Part shown: positions 24,802-36,107 of the stretch, in pieces
Layout of the letters: every line of letters begins with the position of its first letter
Position numbering within the stretch: position 1 is the stretch's first letter
Origin: Apophysomyces variabilis
Taxonomy: Eukaryota; Mucoromycota; Mucoromycetes; Mucorales; Mucoraceae
Reading direction: 5' to 3'
Assembly: GCA_002749535.1 (NCBI GenBank)
Contig: MZZL01000409.1
Coordinates: 2,930,160 to 2,994,159, forward strand
DNA: 64,000 bases
The notes under the pieces: generated by a model
Seen by the model: the letters and a program-made list of their open reading frames with translations, nothing else
Database searches by the model: none
Told to the model about the DNA's origin: nothing
Position numbers and translations under genes: made by a program

Positions 24802-25400
24802 TCAACAACAAAGTAAGAAAAGGAATAAGTTAAAACCGACGCGCGGCGCGGTGAAAATAAAGACAAGGCAAACAAAAGAGAGGGAGAGGGAGAAAGAAAG
24901 AGAGAAAGAGAGCAAAGGGAGGGCCTGGGAGTAGATAAAAGAAGAGGGCAGAGCGTTAAAGAGTATAGAGTGGTTTTTGAAGGGTAAAAAGAAGTATATC
25001 AGTTTTTGTGTATGAGTAGAAAGTGAAAACACACACACACACGCACACGCACACGTACACACACACACGCACGCACTGTACCAAGCAAAGAGAAGAAAAA
25101 CAAAAAAGAAAAGGGAGAGAGAGAATATGGAGTGGGAGGAAGACCAAAAAAGAAAAATGGAGTATAACGATATGAAAAAAAAATCGGAACTTTGGCAACA
25201 TGGTATTAAAAAAAAAGTTTTCTTTCTTATTTTATTTTTGGTTTTCTGCAAAAAAGAATATTTTATTCATTATTATATGATTATTTGTATATCTTCTGTA
25301 ATTCAATACAACTAACAGAGAAAGAAAAATAAAGAAAAAAACAAAGTAAGAAAACGATAGGCGAAAACCTAGAAAGGATTTCCTTTATATAGCGTCTGCA
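24802..25400. promoter_or_regulatory. 5' region of the F-box gene, purine-rich with CA repeat
   Basis: On the plus strand this is almost all A/G (so C/T on the coding strand of the F-box gene), fitting the promoter style of this genome. A CA-type microsatellite with CG interruptions occupies about 25029-25075. Open frames through this stretch are low-complexity Phe/Ser/Leu and are not genes. Confidence 0.4.
25029..25075. repeat. (CA)n microsatellite
   Basis: A run of ACACAC with occasional ACGC and ACGT interruptions, about 47 bp, upstream of the F-box gene. Confidence 0.8.
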
Positions 25401-25699
25401 CCTTGTTACTAACAACTTTGCTTCGGTTCCGGAAAAAGTGCTATGATGTCATTTGTGTTTGATCGGGGTTGAGGGCGGGCTTTGACGGGATCAGCTCCTT
25501 TCTTTCTTATATGCACCCCCTTTTATTGTCACACCTCAACAGGTTTGCCTAGGCTAAAGAGAAGATGCCGTGACTTTAAAAGGAGGTTTATATATTTTTT
25601 TATGTGTAGAATGAAGTTTATTATGTGCCGTTGAGAGCGAGTCACAAATTAATGGTGAGCTACTTTAACGTACACATTCGTTTTCTGCTTTCAAGCGTC

Positions 25700-25895
25700 T
25701 TAAAGAAGAATGGTTTTAGCGATGACTTGTGCTGGGTGAAAGGGAGTGTTATCGAACACAAAAGCCCAATGCGAGCGCCAGATATTCATCGTGACGCAGG
25801 CAATGAAAGTTAAGAAGTCGATAGGAGCATGTTCCTGCAATGGCAAACGTGGTGGATCAACTGTGAAGATAGAAGCAGACGTGAGGTGAAGGAGG
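25700..25895 (-). pseudogene. LINE reverse-transcriptase C-terminal fragment (zf-RVT tail), truncated
   Basis: The minus-strand frame reads VDPPRLPLQ, then LTFIACVTMNIWRSHWAFVF followed by DNTPFHPAQV. The W-R-x-HW-x-FVF pattern followed by TPF resembles the tail after the zf-RVT zinc-binding domain of fungal non-LTR retroelements. No reverse-transcriptase core is attached, and the 92-bp mariner-type MITE sits directly upstream of it. Identification is by pattern memory only. Confidence 0.35.
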
Positions 25896-25901
25896 TTTAT
25901 A

Positions 25902-25993
25902 CTGTTTATCATTTTTTGTATTCCGCAAAAACTTAATTCCCAGTCCGCAAATGCAAGAAGTAGAAATGCGCAAAACAAGTAGGAAAAACACAG
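25902..25993. mobile_element. 92-bp MITE of the same Tc1/mariner family
   Basis: Bounded by TA on both sides (25900-25901 and 25994-25995). It begins CTGTTTATCATTTT and ends GTAGGAAAAACACAG. The right 75 bp match the inner end of the two 1,512-bp copies (shared words CCGCAAAA, TTCCCAG, AAAAACACAG), and the first bases match their outer end. It looks like an internally deleted, non-autonomous derivative. Confidence 0.7.
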
Positions 25994-25995
25994 TA

Positions 25996-27135
25996 CTATT
26001 CTCAAGCAAAATTGGCACCAGATACGAGGAACCATTTGCGCTGACAGATAATGGAACGCGCGTCCTTTCTTGTAGCTTGGTTTCGAGCAATATAAATCTT
26101 CGCTCTCCGTCTTTCATAGGCGACTATCCTCGATCCAACACCTGTGTAATTGGATCCGATGGATATAAGTAACCAACCTTTCTTCTTTTGAAGTGACTCA
26201 TCCTGAGCTGCTATGAACCTGTGTACGCTGTTTGCTATTTTGTCATGGCAAAGGTTGGGACACTGGCGTTGCGTCAGACTTTCTTTCTTGGATCGGTCCC
26301 AGGAATAGAAAGAGCATAATATATAGAATTAGAAGTTACATAAAGAAAAGCACCGAAGATATCCTTTATTTCCGTTTGATGAGAAATAATCAACTCAGGA
26401 TCTCTGGTTCGGGGCGAAGCGCCTACATCGCAGGGATGTCGGTCTAGAAGAGCAAAGTTTGTCTTCAACTTCAACCCACACAACAAATAATTACGCACCA
26501 TACGCAGCGGAAGATTTTCCATTATCCATCGCCTTTCCTAAGTCTCCTTTTTGCTGACAGAAAGTTTATTCGGCATATCCGCGTTACTTCCGTAATATTA
26601 AAGCAGTTGCTGAGCTTTGGGCCGATTCCCAGGATTTGGTCTACATAATCCGGCCGTGCTGGTAGCCAGTGGCATAAGGCACTCTCCATTCATGGCTCAC
26701 TAATCCTTCAGTCGCACCCAAGAAGGAAGGTGAAACTTCTTAAAAACGTTCCGGCGCGCACCAGCAATCGCGCCATACTTGCTTTTGTTATGCTCGTCTT
26801 GTGTACGACGGTTTAGGTTCGCCATGCATCGTTTTTGGAAGCTCCTGTCATGAACAATCAATACCAAGGCTATTGATTTTCAAAAGCAGACTGGTCCATG
26901 GGGATACGGCAATTAGGTCAGGGTCCGGTTTACCAAGGTCGTCAATGCCACTTTTCCTCTTTCTATCTTGGTATGAAAAAGAAGGAAGGTTGTACACCCT
27001 CTAACTTGACATGATAGGCAACAATGACTTTTTGATACAGCGACATCCACTTTTGGGATAGCGCGATATCCACGCTACGTTAATCTCCTCCCAAAAACTT
27101 CGTAAAGCTTAATTTATGCACCACGTTTTCTTGTT
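25996..27135. other. Gene-free stretch, probable transposon debris
   Basis: I find no supported gene. The open frames at 26232-26447 and 26274-26522 overlap on opposite strands. The sequence at 27136 is the stop of the RING-CH gene, so the last few hundred bases include its 3' untranslated region. Confidence 0.3.
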
Positions 27136-28197
27136 TCAAAAATTGACATCCAATATTCTTTCCTTCATTCTACCAGCCACGTTTTCCACTACTGCTTCTA
27201 CCAATGTGTAAACACCACTGATAGCTCCGAGGATACCAAACATCACCGTAACGAAAACCATAAACGCAGCAAAAACCAAAAGACCTCCCAGAGCTGCATC
27301 GCCACTGCATGCGGTGAAATCCGTGAGATAACAACCGTACCATGGACATGTATTCTGACTACACAGCCATGGAATATTACTGTCGGACGAAGTATCTGAT
27401 GTAGTACACAAATACAACAAATAAATCATTCCAAGAAAAGCCATCAGCACCGCTCCTGCCAATAAATAAATTCGGTCCATCCACAATATCGTCGGACCAT
27501 GGATCTCCAGCCACCTTGCGTTATCTGGTTGCGGCACGTGCTGAAACAGGTACACATCCAGTGCTTTACACATATAGGCCATAGCCAACGTTAGTCCAAT
27601 CACGAGAATCATTGTCACCGTCCGAAGAAAATAGGGATGACTGATGAAAGCAGCATAGACTGGCCGGTATATATTATATTCATATCCACATAAATCACAC
27701 GCAACATACGATTCTTTTCGGGGTGAAGTTTGTCGCCATTCGTTTAAACAATTCACATGAACATAACTCATGCTTCCTTTACATCGACAAGGTCGTACCA
27801 GTGGGTTTTGTTGTTGCATCCGTTTTCGCGCCCACAACCTTTTATGTCGGCGGCCTTCCTCCTCATTGGTCAGCCGGTGGTATCCGCCTCCCACTGCTGC
27901 TTCTTCGTCGCGGACATTTGGATATTCTTCATTTATTCTACCCTCCTCCGAGTCTTCTTCATCATCATCTGTTTGTTCGCCTTCATGACATATACGACAC
28001 ATTTTAGGTACTGTCTCCTCGACAGTGGGTGGTATAGATGCTATCATAGTTGGCTTTGTGGATATTGGACTACGAAGTGCCTGAGGTGAATGACAATCTG
28101 GGACATGGTCGGTATCCTCATTGCCGCATGGGATCGATGGCAGCAATGCCGTTTCTTCTTCAGTTGAAGGAGTTCGTTTGTGAGGTAGAACGCCCAT
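27136..28197 (-). CDS. RING-CH (MARCH-type) membrane E3 ubiquitin ligase
   Basis: Intron-free 353-aa protein read from the ATG at 28197. The frame stays open upstream, but those residues are a low-complexity Phe/Leu/Ser run from a C/T-rich leader, so I chose the Met starting MGVLPHKRTP. A RING-CH finger is clear: CRICHEG (Cys67/Cys70), CRCKG (Cys137/Cys139), VHVNCLNEW (His147/Cys150), CDLC (Cys167/Cys170). The Cys70-Cys137 loop is 66 residues, with an acidic half and a basic half, longer than the usual RING-CH spacing. Three or four hydrophobic segments follow (about 190-215, 245-270, 310-340). Such proteins ubiquitinate membrane cargo at ER, endosome or vacuole; compartment and substrate are unknown. 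Confidence 0.82.
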   Translation of the reverse strand: MGVLPHKRTPSTEEETALLPSIPCGNEDTDHVPDCHSPQALRSPISTKPTMIASIPPTVEETVPKMCRICHEGEQTDDDEEDSEEGRINEEYPNVRDEEAAVGGGYHRLTNEEEGRRHKRLWARKRMQQQNPLVRPCRCKGSMSYVHVNCLNEWRQTSPRKESYVACDLCGYEYNIYRPVYAAFISHPYFLRTVTMILVIGLTLAMAYMCKALDVYLFQHVPQPDNARWLEIHGPTILWMDRIYLLAGAVLMAFLGMIYLLYLCTTSDTSSDSNIPWLCSQNTCPWYGCYLTDFTACSGDAALGGLLVFAAFMVFVTVMFGILGAISGVYTLVEAVVENVAGRMKERILDVNF

Positions 28198-29008
28198 TAT
28201 ACTGTTTACGCCGAATTCAAAGAAAAACGATGGATTTAAAAAATAAAATAAAATGTTATACAAGAGAGGAAAAAAAGAGAGAGAGAGAAGAAGTGAGAGG
28301 GAACACACACAGAAGAAGGAGGGAAAAAAAGAAACAAAAAGCACAAGACTGCATTAAACTGCGATTCGCTCAAAAATGCATATGTATTTTGGAGTGACTT
28401 ATTCGCTTTATGAATAGCGAACAAAAAGATAAACAAACAATCTCCCGTGCCTTCTTGCCGACACTTTCACTGCCTTCCTTCTGTTTCTTTCCTTTGCGTG
28501 CTTATTTTAACTAATAGAGCGACAAGTTATTCAATAGAACTCCGAAAGGAGATCAGCACAGCATGAGTCCGAATATTTCTTGATTTAGGGTTACGCATTC
28601 GTGAAAGGATTTCTATCGCAAAAACAGAGAAAAGAACCTTTTAGGGCAAGAAAGACGTTGCACCAACAGAGTTTAAGACCATAGGACATTTATTCATGTT
28701 ATTGGAGGAGATGACTGTTTCATCTACTCGCTATGAAGCTCTTTCTCTCTCTGTGTATTTATGTGTGACGAGATACCATGCCTATTCATAAACAAAGCAT
28801 AGACTATAGTCCATCTATTATCTTTGCTTTATTCTACTACGTAAAGATTTTTACCAACGGCATTACACAAAATGTTTGATTTGACAAGAGGTGGCAGCCA
28901 ATTTTTGTGACACGCCAAAAGCAAGGGTAGAGAACCCAAAGGAAAGACAGACCCAGACAACAGAAAAAAAAGTCAGGCGTTATAAACGAAAACGTTCCAT
29001 TTTGGCCC
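28198..29008. promoter_or_regulatory. Divergent intergenic region between RING-CH and SerRS genes
   Basis: No coding region. Next to the RING-CH start the minus strand is C/T-rich (plus strand AGAGAG near 28265-28330). The remaining sequence should contain both promoters; no specific binding site is recognisable. Confidence 0.35.
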
Positions 29009-30731
29009 ATGCTTCGCCATTGTTTACGCTGCAGACCACCAACGGCATTACGGAATAGTGTGAAACGCTTCAACCTTTGGCCACAAAGACGATGCCAGGC
29101 TTCACTGGCCAATGCAGAGGACGACATACACAGAATTCCCCCCCAGCTAAACTATAAATACCTCGCCGACCATGCAGACGCGATAGAACTCAACATGAAA
29201 AAGCGGAATTACGACAGTGAACATGCCAGGGTGGTACTGCAATTATATAAACAGCGTGAAAGTATTTTATCTCAAGTGGAAGACTTTCGTGCAGCACGCG
29301 ACCGTGTCAATCAAAGCATTCGATCAGCCAAGACCAAGGACGAACGTCAACAGTTTATCGAGGAAGCAAAGACCTGGAAAGAACGGATCAGGGCAGTAGA
29401 GGAACAATTGAGCCACGTGGAAGCCGAAATGACAGCCCAGGCATTACTGATCCCCAACAATACCCATCCAGACGTTCCCGTAGGACCAGAAGAAAATGCC
29501 AAAGTCATTAAAATGGTTGGAAATAAACGAACATCGACAGACTTCCCTCTTTTGGATCATCTCACTTTGGCTGAGCGATTGGACATGCTGGATTTTGAAC
29601 AGGCTGCTTTGGTTAGCGGGTCCAAATTCTACTACCTTAAAAATCATGGCGTGTGGCTAGAGTTCGCCCTGATTCAGTATGCTCTGGAAAAAGCAGCCAG
29701 CAGAGGTTTCAGTCCCGTCATCACCCCTGATGTAGTTCGAACCTCGATTGCTTACGGCTGTGGATTCCAACCACGAAAGAAAGAAGCGTCCCAGATTTAC
29801 GATGTCTCGACCACCAGTACCCAGCACACCAGCGCTCCGAAACTCTGTCTGGCTGGAACAGCCGAGATTCCGCTAGCAGGCTTATTTGCCAAATCCATGC
29901 CAAAGGAAGAAGAACTCCCCAAGCGCGTGGTTGGTTTTGGCCGTGCTTTCCGTGCCGAAGCTGGACACGGCTCAGCAGAAGAACGTGGCCTTTACCGTGT
30001 ACATCAGTTTTCTAAAGTTGAACTGTTTGCGGTCACCACACCTCATCAGAGCGAAGCGGTTCTAGAAGAATTTAGGGAACTGCAAGAAGATCTGTTTAAG
30101 GAACTTGGTTTATGCTTCAGGTAAGAAAAGAGAAAACTGCGGGCAGAGGAAGCAATAGACGTGGAGGGACAGCATCACATAAGAAAAAAAGATGAGAAAA
30201 CAAAAAGCAGCACGGCTTAGTGATAGCATTTGCTCTCAGTGCTGCTTCAATGATTCGTACTGTCTCTGTTGAGAAGCTAATTTCTGTTTTTATGTTTTAC
30301 ATTAGAGTGTTGGATATGCCAACCGAAGAACTTGGAGCAAGTGCCTATAGAAAATATGACATAGAAGCATGGATGCCTGGTCGCCAGGCTTGGGGAGAGG
30401 TAAAAGGAATATCTTACGCATTGGCAAAGCTGAAAAGGCCTTCTTTTAGATATCTTCAACGTCCAACTGTACAGATTATCAGACAAGGCGGTTAGATATC
30501 CGTTATCTATCTTCACTATTCAAAGAAAATGTTGGACCGAAAGATGTTCGTGTCCCTTGGCATATCAAGGAGAAGTGGGTTGACTTCTGCCATACCCTGA
30601 ACGGGACAGCCATGGCCGTTCCGCGTGTCATTGTCGCCCTACTGGAAACACATCAACAATCGGACGGATCTATAAAGGTTCCTCGGGCACTGCGAAGATG
30701 GATACCAGGTCAACCTGACATTTTAAAATAA
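29009..30731 (+). CDS. Seryl-tRNA synthetase, mitochondrial
   Basis: Model: 29009-30120, 30306-30399, 30450-30731 (495 aa; introns 185 and 50 nt). The N-terminus ([20 protein letters not shown]) is Arg-rich without acidic residues, a typical mitochondrial presequence. Residues about 60-160 form the long antiparallel coiled-coil arm that contacts tRNA-Ser. The class II catalytic motifs are present: [11 protein letters not shown], motif 2 in [20 protein letters not shown], and motif 3 [15 protein letters not shown] near the end. It charges mitochondrial tRNA-Ser. The third exon is needed for motif 3, which supports the splice model. Confidence 0.9.
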
Positions 30732-31085
30732 AATAAATGTATATGTTTCTATTTTATAGACGAAATAATGTAAGTTGCGTTTTCGGCATAACTAACCTGT
30801 CACTATAAGACTGTTGAACATCGAAATTTCTGAACGGAGGATGAATGATTAATCCAGGAACCTTCTTTTCAACAACAGGGTAAAAGAGCAGAATTTCAAA
30901 CGATAAATTAATCTTCGTTGTCCATGACGAAAAGTAGGAATAAGGAGAAGAAATTAAGAGAATGTAGGCTATCACCAAAAAGAGTACAATTAAAATATAG
31001 ACGTAATATAAACAGAAAAAAAGCAGACATGAATGGGATGGGCAGATCTAAGAAGAAAGAAAATGCAAGCTTCCTTGTTTCGTTA
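30732..31085. other. Convergent 3' intergenic region
   Basis: AT-rich, with AATAAA-like sequence directly after the synthetase stop (30728-30737). Nothing else supported. Confidence 0.4.
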
Positions 31086-34000
31086 TTAGGGCTCTTCCGC
31101 AACCTCTTCCTCGTCTACTGGGCTTGTCTCCAGTGGCTTCATCACCTTTCGCTTGATCCATTTATACACTTCGCCATAAACCACAAAGAAAAGCACGAGA
31201 GCTATATCTAAGCCCCATTCCCAAGTGATTTGCATCATGCGGAAACCTTTGACAGCCACAGCTTCCACCTCCAAGAAGATAACCAGACAGACAATATCAA
31301 AAGCCAAGGAACCAAGGAAAGTGTACGAGGTAAATGTCTGCTTCAGACCTCTTGGACCCCATTCAACAAATCGGTAGCTACGGCAGTGGACCATGATGAC
31401 TAAGGAAGCAAAGGTAAAGGTGACTAACAACGAAGCTCGACCACGGAAGAAGGAGTCACACACACCAGGTGTCTGACGTCCATCGCACTGGACACCCTCC
31501 ACACCATGACCAACCGTATAGAGTGGGACAAAGAAGGCGACGAGACAGATCACGGTGATGCCGATAGAGTAGATGAACGTGTCCCATAGAATTTCCCGGT
31601 TGAAGATACTTTCAGTGGGGGGACGTGGCGGCTCATGCATGACAGTTTTCGATGCAGGTTGTGTGCTGAGAGCGCCGGCTGCAGGGGTAATGGCAATGTA
31701 AAGGAAAATCATCTGCAGGGTCGAAAGAGGTGCAGCTGTATAATTTTCTGGATCACGCACGGCCAGACAGACAAGGACGACGAGCGCCAGCCCAGCCAGA
31801 CAAATCCAGTAGTAGAGTAAGAAACGTTGCATATTTTGGTAGATACGACGACCTTCGGCAATGGCACGAATGATTGTCGCAAAGTTGTCGTCCGTCAGGA
31901 TAATATCCGAGGCCTGCTTGGCAACATCGCTGCCGTTCTTGCCCATGGCTATCCCGACGTCGGCGATGCGTAACGAAGGCGAATCGTTCACACCGTCTCC
32001 TGTCATTGCCGAAATATTACGTCTTCTTTCCGAAGCCTGGATCATCTTGACCTTCGTTTCAGGCGAGCAGCGAGCTACCACAAGAGGCAGACGTTCCAAT
32101 GCATCGATTTCGTCATCGGACATGGCATCAAATTGGGTTCCTGTCATGACCAAACTCCTGATCTGTTCCTCAGACATGGTCTTCTCGTTCAAGATATTGA
32201 TTTCCTTGGCAATGGCTGTGGCGGTCACTTCGTGATCGCCCGTAAGCATATGGACAGAAATACCGGCTTGGTGTGCTTCCTTCACGGCACGTCTGGATTC
32301 CGCACGAGGAGGATCATAAATACCCGTAAGACCAAGGAATTCAAGATTGCACTCCACTTCCTCGCGCTTCAGCTGCTGGGCATTAGCAGCGGCCAGTTCC
32401 TTTTCATCCAAGAAGCGACAAGCCAGAGCCATCACACGAAGACCTTTCGAAGCCAGACGATGAACAATGTCCAATACATTTTCTGTTTCGCTTTCCGTTG
32501 TCAACTTATGGCAAAGAGGTAGGATTCGTTCGGCGGCGCCTTTTGTGAAAACCATCGCTGTGCTGTGAGTATTGTCAACACAAATCGTAGACATTCGTTT
32601 GATGGTTGAATCGAATTGATATTCGGCCAGGTGTTCCCAACCTGAGGAAAGCAGTTGCGGTTTTCCCATACCAAATTTGTGAGCAAAGACTTGCAGGGCG
32701 ACTTCGGTTGGAGCGCCACTAGCAATCCAATCATCGGATTCGGTCTTGTCTGTTTCAACCGGTAATGTCACGGACGAAGAGGAGGAGAGGGCAGTCTTTT
32801 CTTTGTCATCTTGTGAGCGAGGATGGATACTTGACATATTACAGAGGGCTGAGCAGCGGATCAATTGGGTCAGATCAGTGGAGAGATCTCCTTTGTCGAC
32901 CTGATCTCCGCTGGCTGTCTCTGGATCTCTTGTACGATAGGCTTCCCCTTTGGGTGCGAGACCGTTTGGTGTAACGTAGAAATAACCTTCCTTAGGAGTC
33001 CAGAACCGTACGACGACCATTTTAGCCATGGTTAAGGTACCCGTTTTATCCGAAAAAATGTTCGTAACCGAGCCAAGCGTCTCAAGACATTTCAGCTTGC
33101 GGACGATCGCTTTCTGATGGGTCATTTCTTTGCCTCCTAAAACCAATGTCACTGTCATAACGGTGGTTAAACCGGCGGGCAACACAGAAAGAGCGGCGGT
33201 CATGGCATACATGCCAACGTCTGGGTTGGGTTGGAATTTGACCGAAGCGAGAACAATGATCACACAGAGAACAGCGGCCACCAGGAGAGCTATGTACATT
33301 TTGTTCAAACTCTTTTGAAGACGAGTACGGTCGTTGTCTCCTGCATCATTCAATTTAGCAGCCACGCGACCGATTTCGGTGTGCATGCCCGTAGCGGTAA
33401 CTATTGCTTTTCCTCGGCCTTTAGATACAATGGTAGAACTGTAGATCATATTGATCCGGTCACCCAAGGGCTCATCTATTCATGGATGTGACTCTACTTA
33501 GTATGTTTGGGGTTGCGTATGGTAATTTTCTTTCTCACCTGGGTTTTCCAAAACGACCAATTGTTTAGCGACTGGGACTGATTCACCGGTTAAAAGGGCT
33601 TCATCCGCTTCAAGATTTGAAATATAGAATATACGAGCATCAGCAGCCACAGAATCACCTTCTTTAACTAGAAGCACGTCACCAGGAACGATCTCTCGAC
33701 TTTGAATGGTTTGTTCTCTTCCGTCCCGAATCACTTCGGCTGTTGGGGAAGAGAGATTGCGCAATGCTGCCAGGGTTTGTTCAGCTGCATATTCCTGCGA
33801 GAACGACAGGTAGAGATTGAGAACGGCAATAAAAATCAGCATCGAACCGGTGATGTAATCTTGCATGGCATACGATGCTGCTCCAAGGGCAATAAAGATC
33901 CAGTTCATTGCATCGGCGAATTGTCGTATCAAAATCTTGATCCATTTAGGACCATCGTCTGACGATAGCTCGTTGAATCCATAAGTTGATTGACGATGGG

Positions 34001-34109
34001 TGGCTTCCGTAGTAGACAGACCCTTGTCCAAAGAAGTCTGTAATGCATTGGTCACGGTATCAATCGATTGTGCATGCCAATGCAATGATTTGGCATCACT
34101 TAATGTCAT
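31086..34109 (-). CDS. Ena-type (P2D) cation-exporting P-type ATPase
   Basis: Two exons, 34109-33539 and 33475-31086 (986 aa, intron 63 nt). An N-terminal cation-ATPase domain (residues 5-75) is followed by the actuator motif LLTGESVPVAK and the phosphorylation site SDKTGTLT (Asp333). The ATP-binding region has KGAAERILPLC; TGDHEVTATAIAKEI and TGDGVNDSPSL follow, then a six-helix C-terminal half. NDSPSL, rather than the NDAPAL of Ca2+ pumps, and the pump body point to the fungal Ena (Na+/K+ efflux) group; this subtype call is inference. It would export Na+ or K+ across the plasma membrane or an endomembrane. A divergent 1.25-kb region separates it from the glutaredoxin gene. Confidence 0.85.
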
Positions 34110-35361
34110 TGTATGTAATTAAGCGAAAGAGAGCAAGAGGAAAGAAGATTAAGTGAGATTCGCTTTTCGACCTTTTTTTTTTTTATTTTTTGGAACCCAA
34201 ATTATATATTAGCTACATGCTGAGCTGCAATTCGGGCCTAAAAATTTTCTGTGCTTTGTACGTAAAACCGAGTCATGCACAGAGAGCCCAGTGTAAGCAC
34301 TCTAAAATGCTAAAACAGAAACACTAAACCATGTTAGATCTAGATTAAAGGGAATGCAAGGAAACACTGAAGGAAATGAAATCACTCAATCTAAAGCTCT
34401 TATTCTCTCTCCTCGCTAAATCACCTGAATCCAACTATTTAGACTTGCACCGTACTATTTCTCATGGTCTCTATTTCTTTCAATCTCTCTTCTCTCTACC
34501 TCTGGCCCGTTCTTCCGGGATTGACCAAAACGGGACCAGAAAAAAAGAGACTTTCCAAAAATTCTTTTTTTGTACCCTTTCCTTACCGCGGATTTGTCAT
34601 AGGAAACGTCAAAATTCTAGTGTCCTTTTTTCCCACGTGGACTCCCTCAGGATGACTCAACCTTCAATTTCCATGACGCCTTTTAGAAAACTTCTGTTGG
34701 CCCCTTTTCGTTTCCATGGATTCTCTATCGGTAGTTTACTCCGATAGGTCATAGTCTCGATCTGTCTCCGTTGTTGTGGCACAGCATTCATGCCAGCAAT
34801 AGCGACATCTACACTTCCCTTTCGGAGAAGTATACCAACTTTAGCTCAAGATCGCTGATTGGCTTCATGACATAATGTCAACGTAAATCAAAATACACAG
34901 TAACAAATCTTCTGCGTAAATACGGCAGTTATTATCGCCCTCGTTCCATAACTGAATCTGTGCATAAGAAACGAAGTTGGTCAAGTTGGCCACAGAGCAC
35001 AAAGCAATAGCGACTTTTGCAAATATTTGCGGTAGAAAACTAGCGGAATGCTCACTTAGGAAGAAGTCTTGCGCTGTTTCGTTTTCCCTCCTTTGTTACC
35101 GCACAGACCATCTATTGACAACAGAGCGAAAGTTACTTCCCCCTTTTCCTATACCGCCCGATTCATCAGACCCCTTTATGCCGATTGTACTAGCCATAAG
35201 TGAACTACATGATAAAAGGAAAGATTCCTCTTATTTAGAAATGTTTTGTACCATGATCGGCTACCTTATCTCACCCGGTTAAATCATTTTCCACTAGTTT
35301 TTTTCTTTCGGCGGGGAGATCCATTTCCCCCTCCCTTTTTTTTCCTCAACCGCATTACCAC
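34110..35361. promoter_or_regulatory. Divergent promoter region between ATPase and glutaredoxin
   Basis: No gene recognised over 1.25 kb. Two C/T-rich tracts are visible, near 34460-34500 and 35285-35345; the latter leads directly to the glutaredoxin start. Plus-strand frames at 34376-34747 and 34977-35282 are low-complexity with no motif. Confidence 0.35.
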
Positions 35362-35754
35362 ATGGCCGCGATTAGTCAGGGTATCCGAGAGCTCACAAAG
35401 AGAGCCATTGCTGACAACAAAGTGATGGTAACCAAAACCATACTTTGTCTTTCATGATTTCCTGCTAATTTTTGCTTCGTGCAGGTGTTTAGTAAGAGCT
35501 ACTGTCCCTACTGTATAAGGACAAAGGATCTATTGGACGATCTCAATGTGGATTACCATGCCATGGAATTGAATGAGCATAAAGACGGTGTTGACATTCA
35601 GCAAGCCCTTGCTGAATTAACTAGTCAAAAGACGGTACCCAACGTCTTTATAAACCGTCAACACATTGGAGGCTATTCCGATCTTAAAGCTTCCTTTGAT
35701 TCCGGCAAACTGATGGATATACTGAAACAGGCTGGCATCCAACACACACTCTAA
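35362..35754 (+). CDS. GRX: Dithiol glutaredoxin (CPYC class)
   Basis: Two exons, 35362-35427 and 35485-35754 (111 aa; intron 57 nt). The active site is SYCPYC (Cys29/Cys32). The cis-proline region TVPNVFINRQHIGG and the C-terminal GGYSDL glutathione-binding segment follow. The length matches the class I family and there is no clear targeting peptide, so it is probably cytosolic. It reduces protein disulfides and protein-glutathione mixed disulfides with GSH, which the glutathione reductase at 18 kb would regenerate. The splice joins KVM to VFSKSYC. Confidence 0.93.
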
Positions 35755-36107
35755 GGCCCTGTGATCGAGATCACCCAAGATGACGTGACGGAATCTGATC
35801 AAGAAATCGATGCCAAACAACACCATAAGCAACACTACATAGAAGATCACCAAGCCGGGATATGGCTTCTTTCCCATTCCCCCTTTTCTTCCCGGATCGC
35901 CATTGCCAGGATCGTCTTTCCCCCCCCCAATAGAATTGCCTGGGTTGTTAATTCTGCTACATACATCAATACAACATTTAATGTTTTTAAAGGATGCCTC
36001 CTGTCATTTTTGTTGCTTGTCCCTGTGGTCTAACATAGCCTAAAACAGATTGACCAATGAAAATCAAATGTAGGGTTTCATCGAAATGATTCGCCAATAT
36101 CATATAT
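35755..36107. other. Convergent 3' intergenic region
   Basis: Short spacer between the stop codons of the glutaredoxin and the lectin-fusion genes, AT-rich, no gene seen. Confidence 0.4.

Noticed and set aside
24802..25251. 149-aa minus-strand frame
   Set aside because: Low-complexity Phe/Ser/Leu produced by a C/T-rich promoter tract plus a CA microsatellite; no protein features.
26232..26522. Overlapping frames with RHPCDVGASPRTRD as a possible retroelement protein
   Set aside because: Frames on opposite strands overlap, and I could not match any domain order.
28198..28344. 49-residue N-terminal extension of the RING-CH protein with hydrophobic character (possible signal peptide)
   Set aside because: It is made of C/T-rich leader sequence like other 5' leaders here; the Met at 28197 starts normal protein sequence.
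29721..29903. Antisense frames over SerRS, ATPase and MED1 exons
   Set aside because: Shadow frames of well-supported genes.
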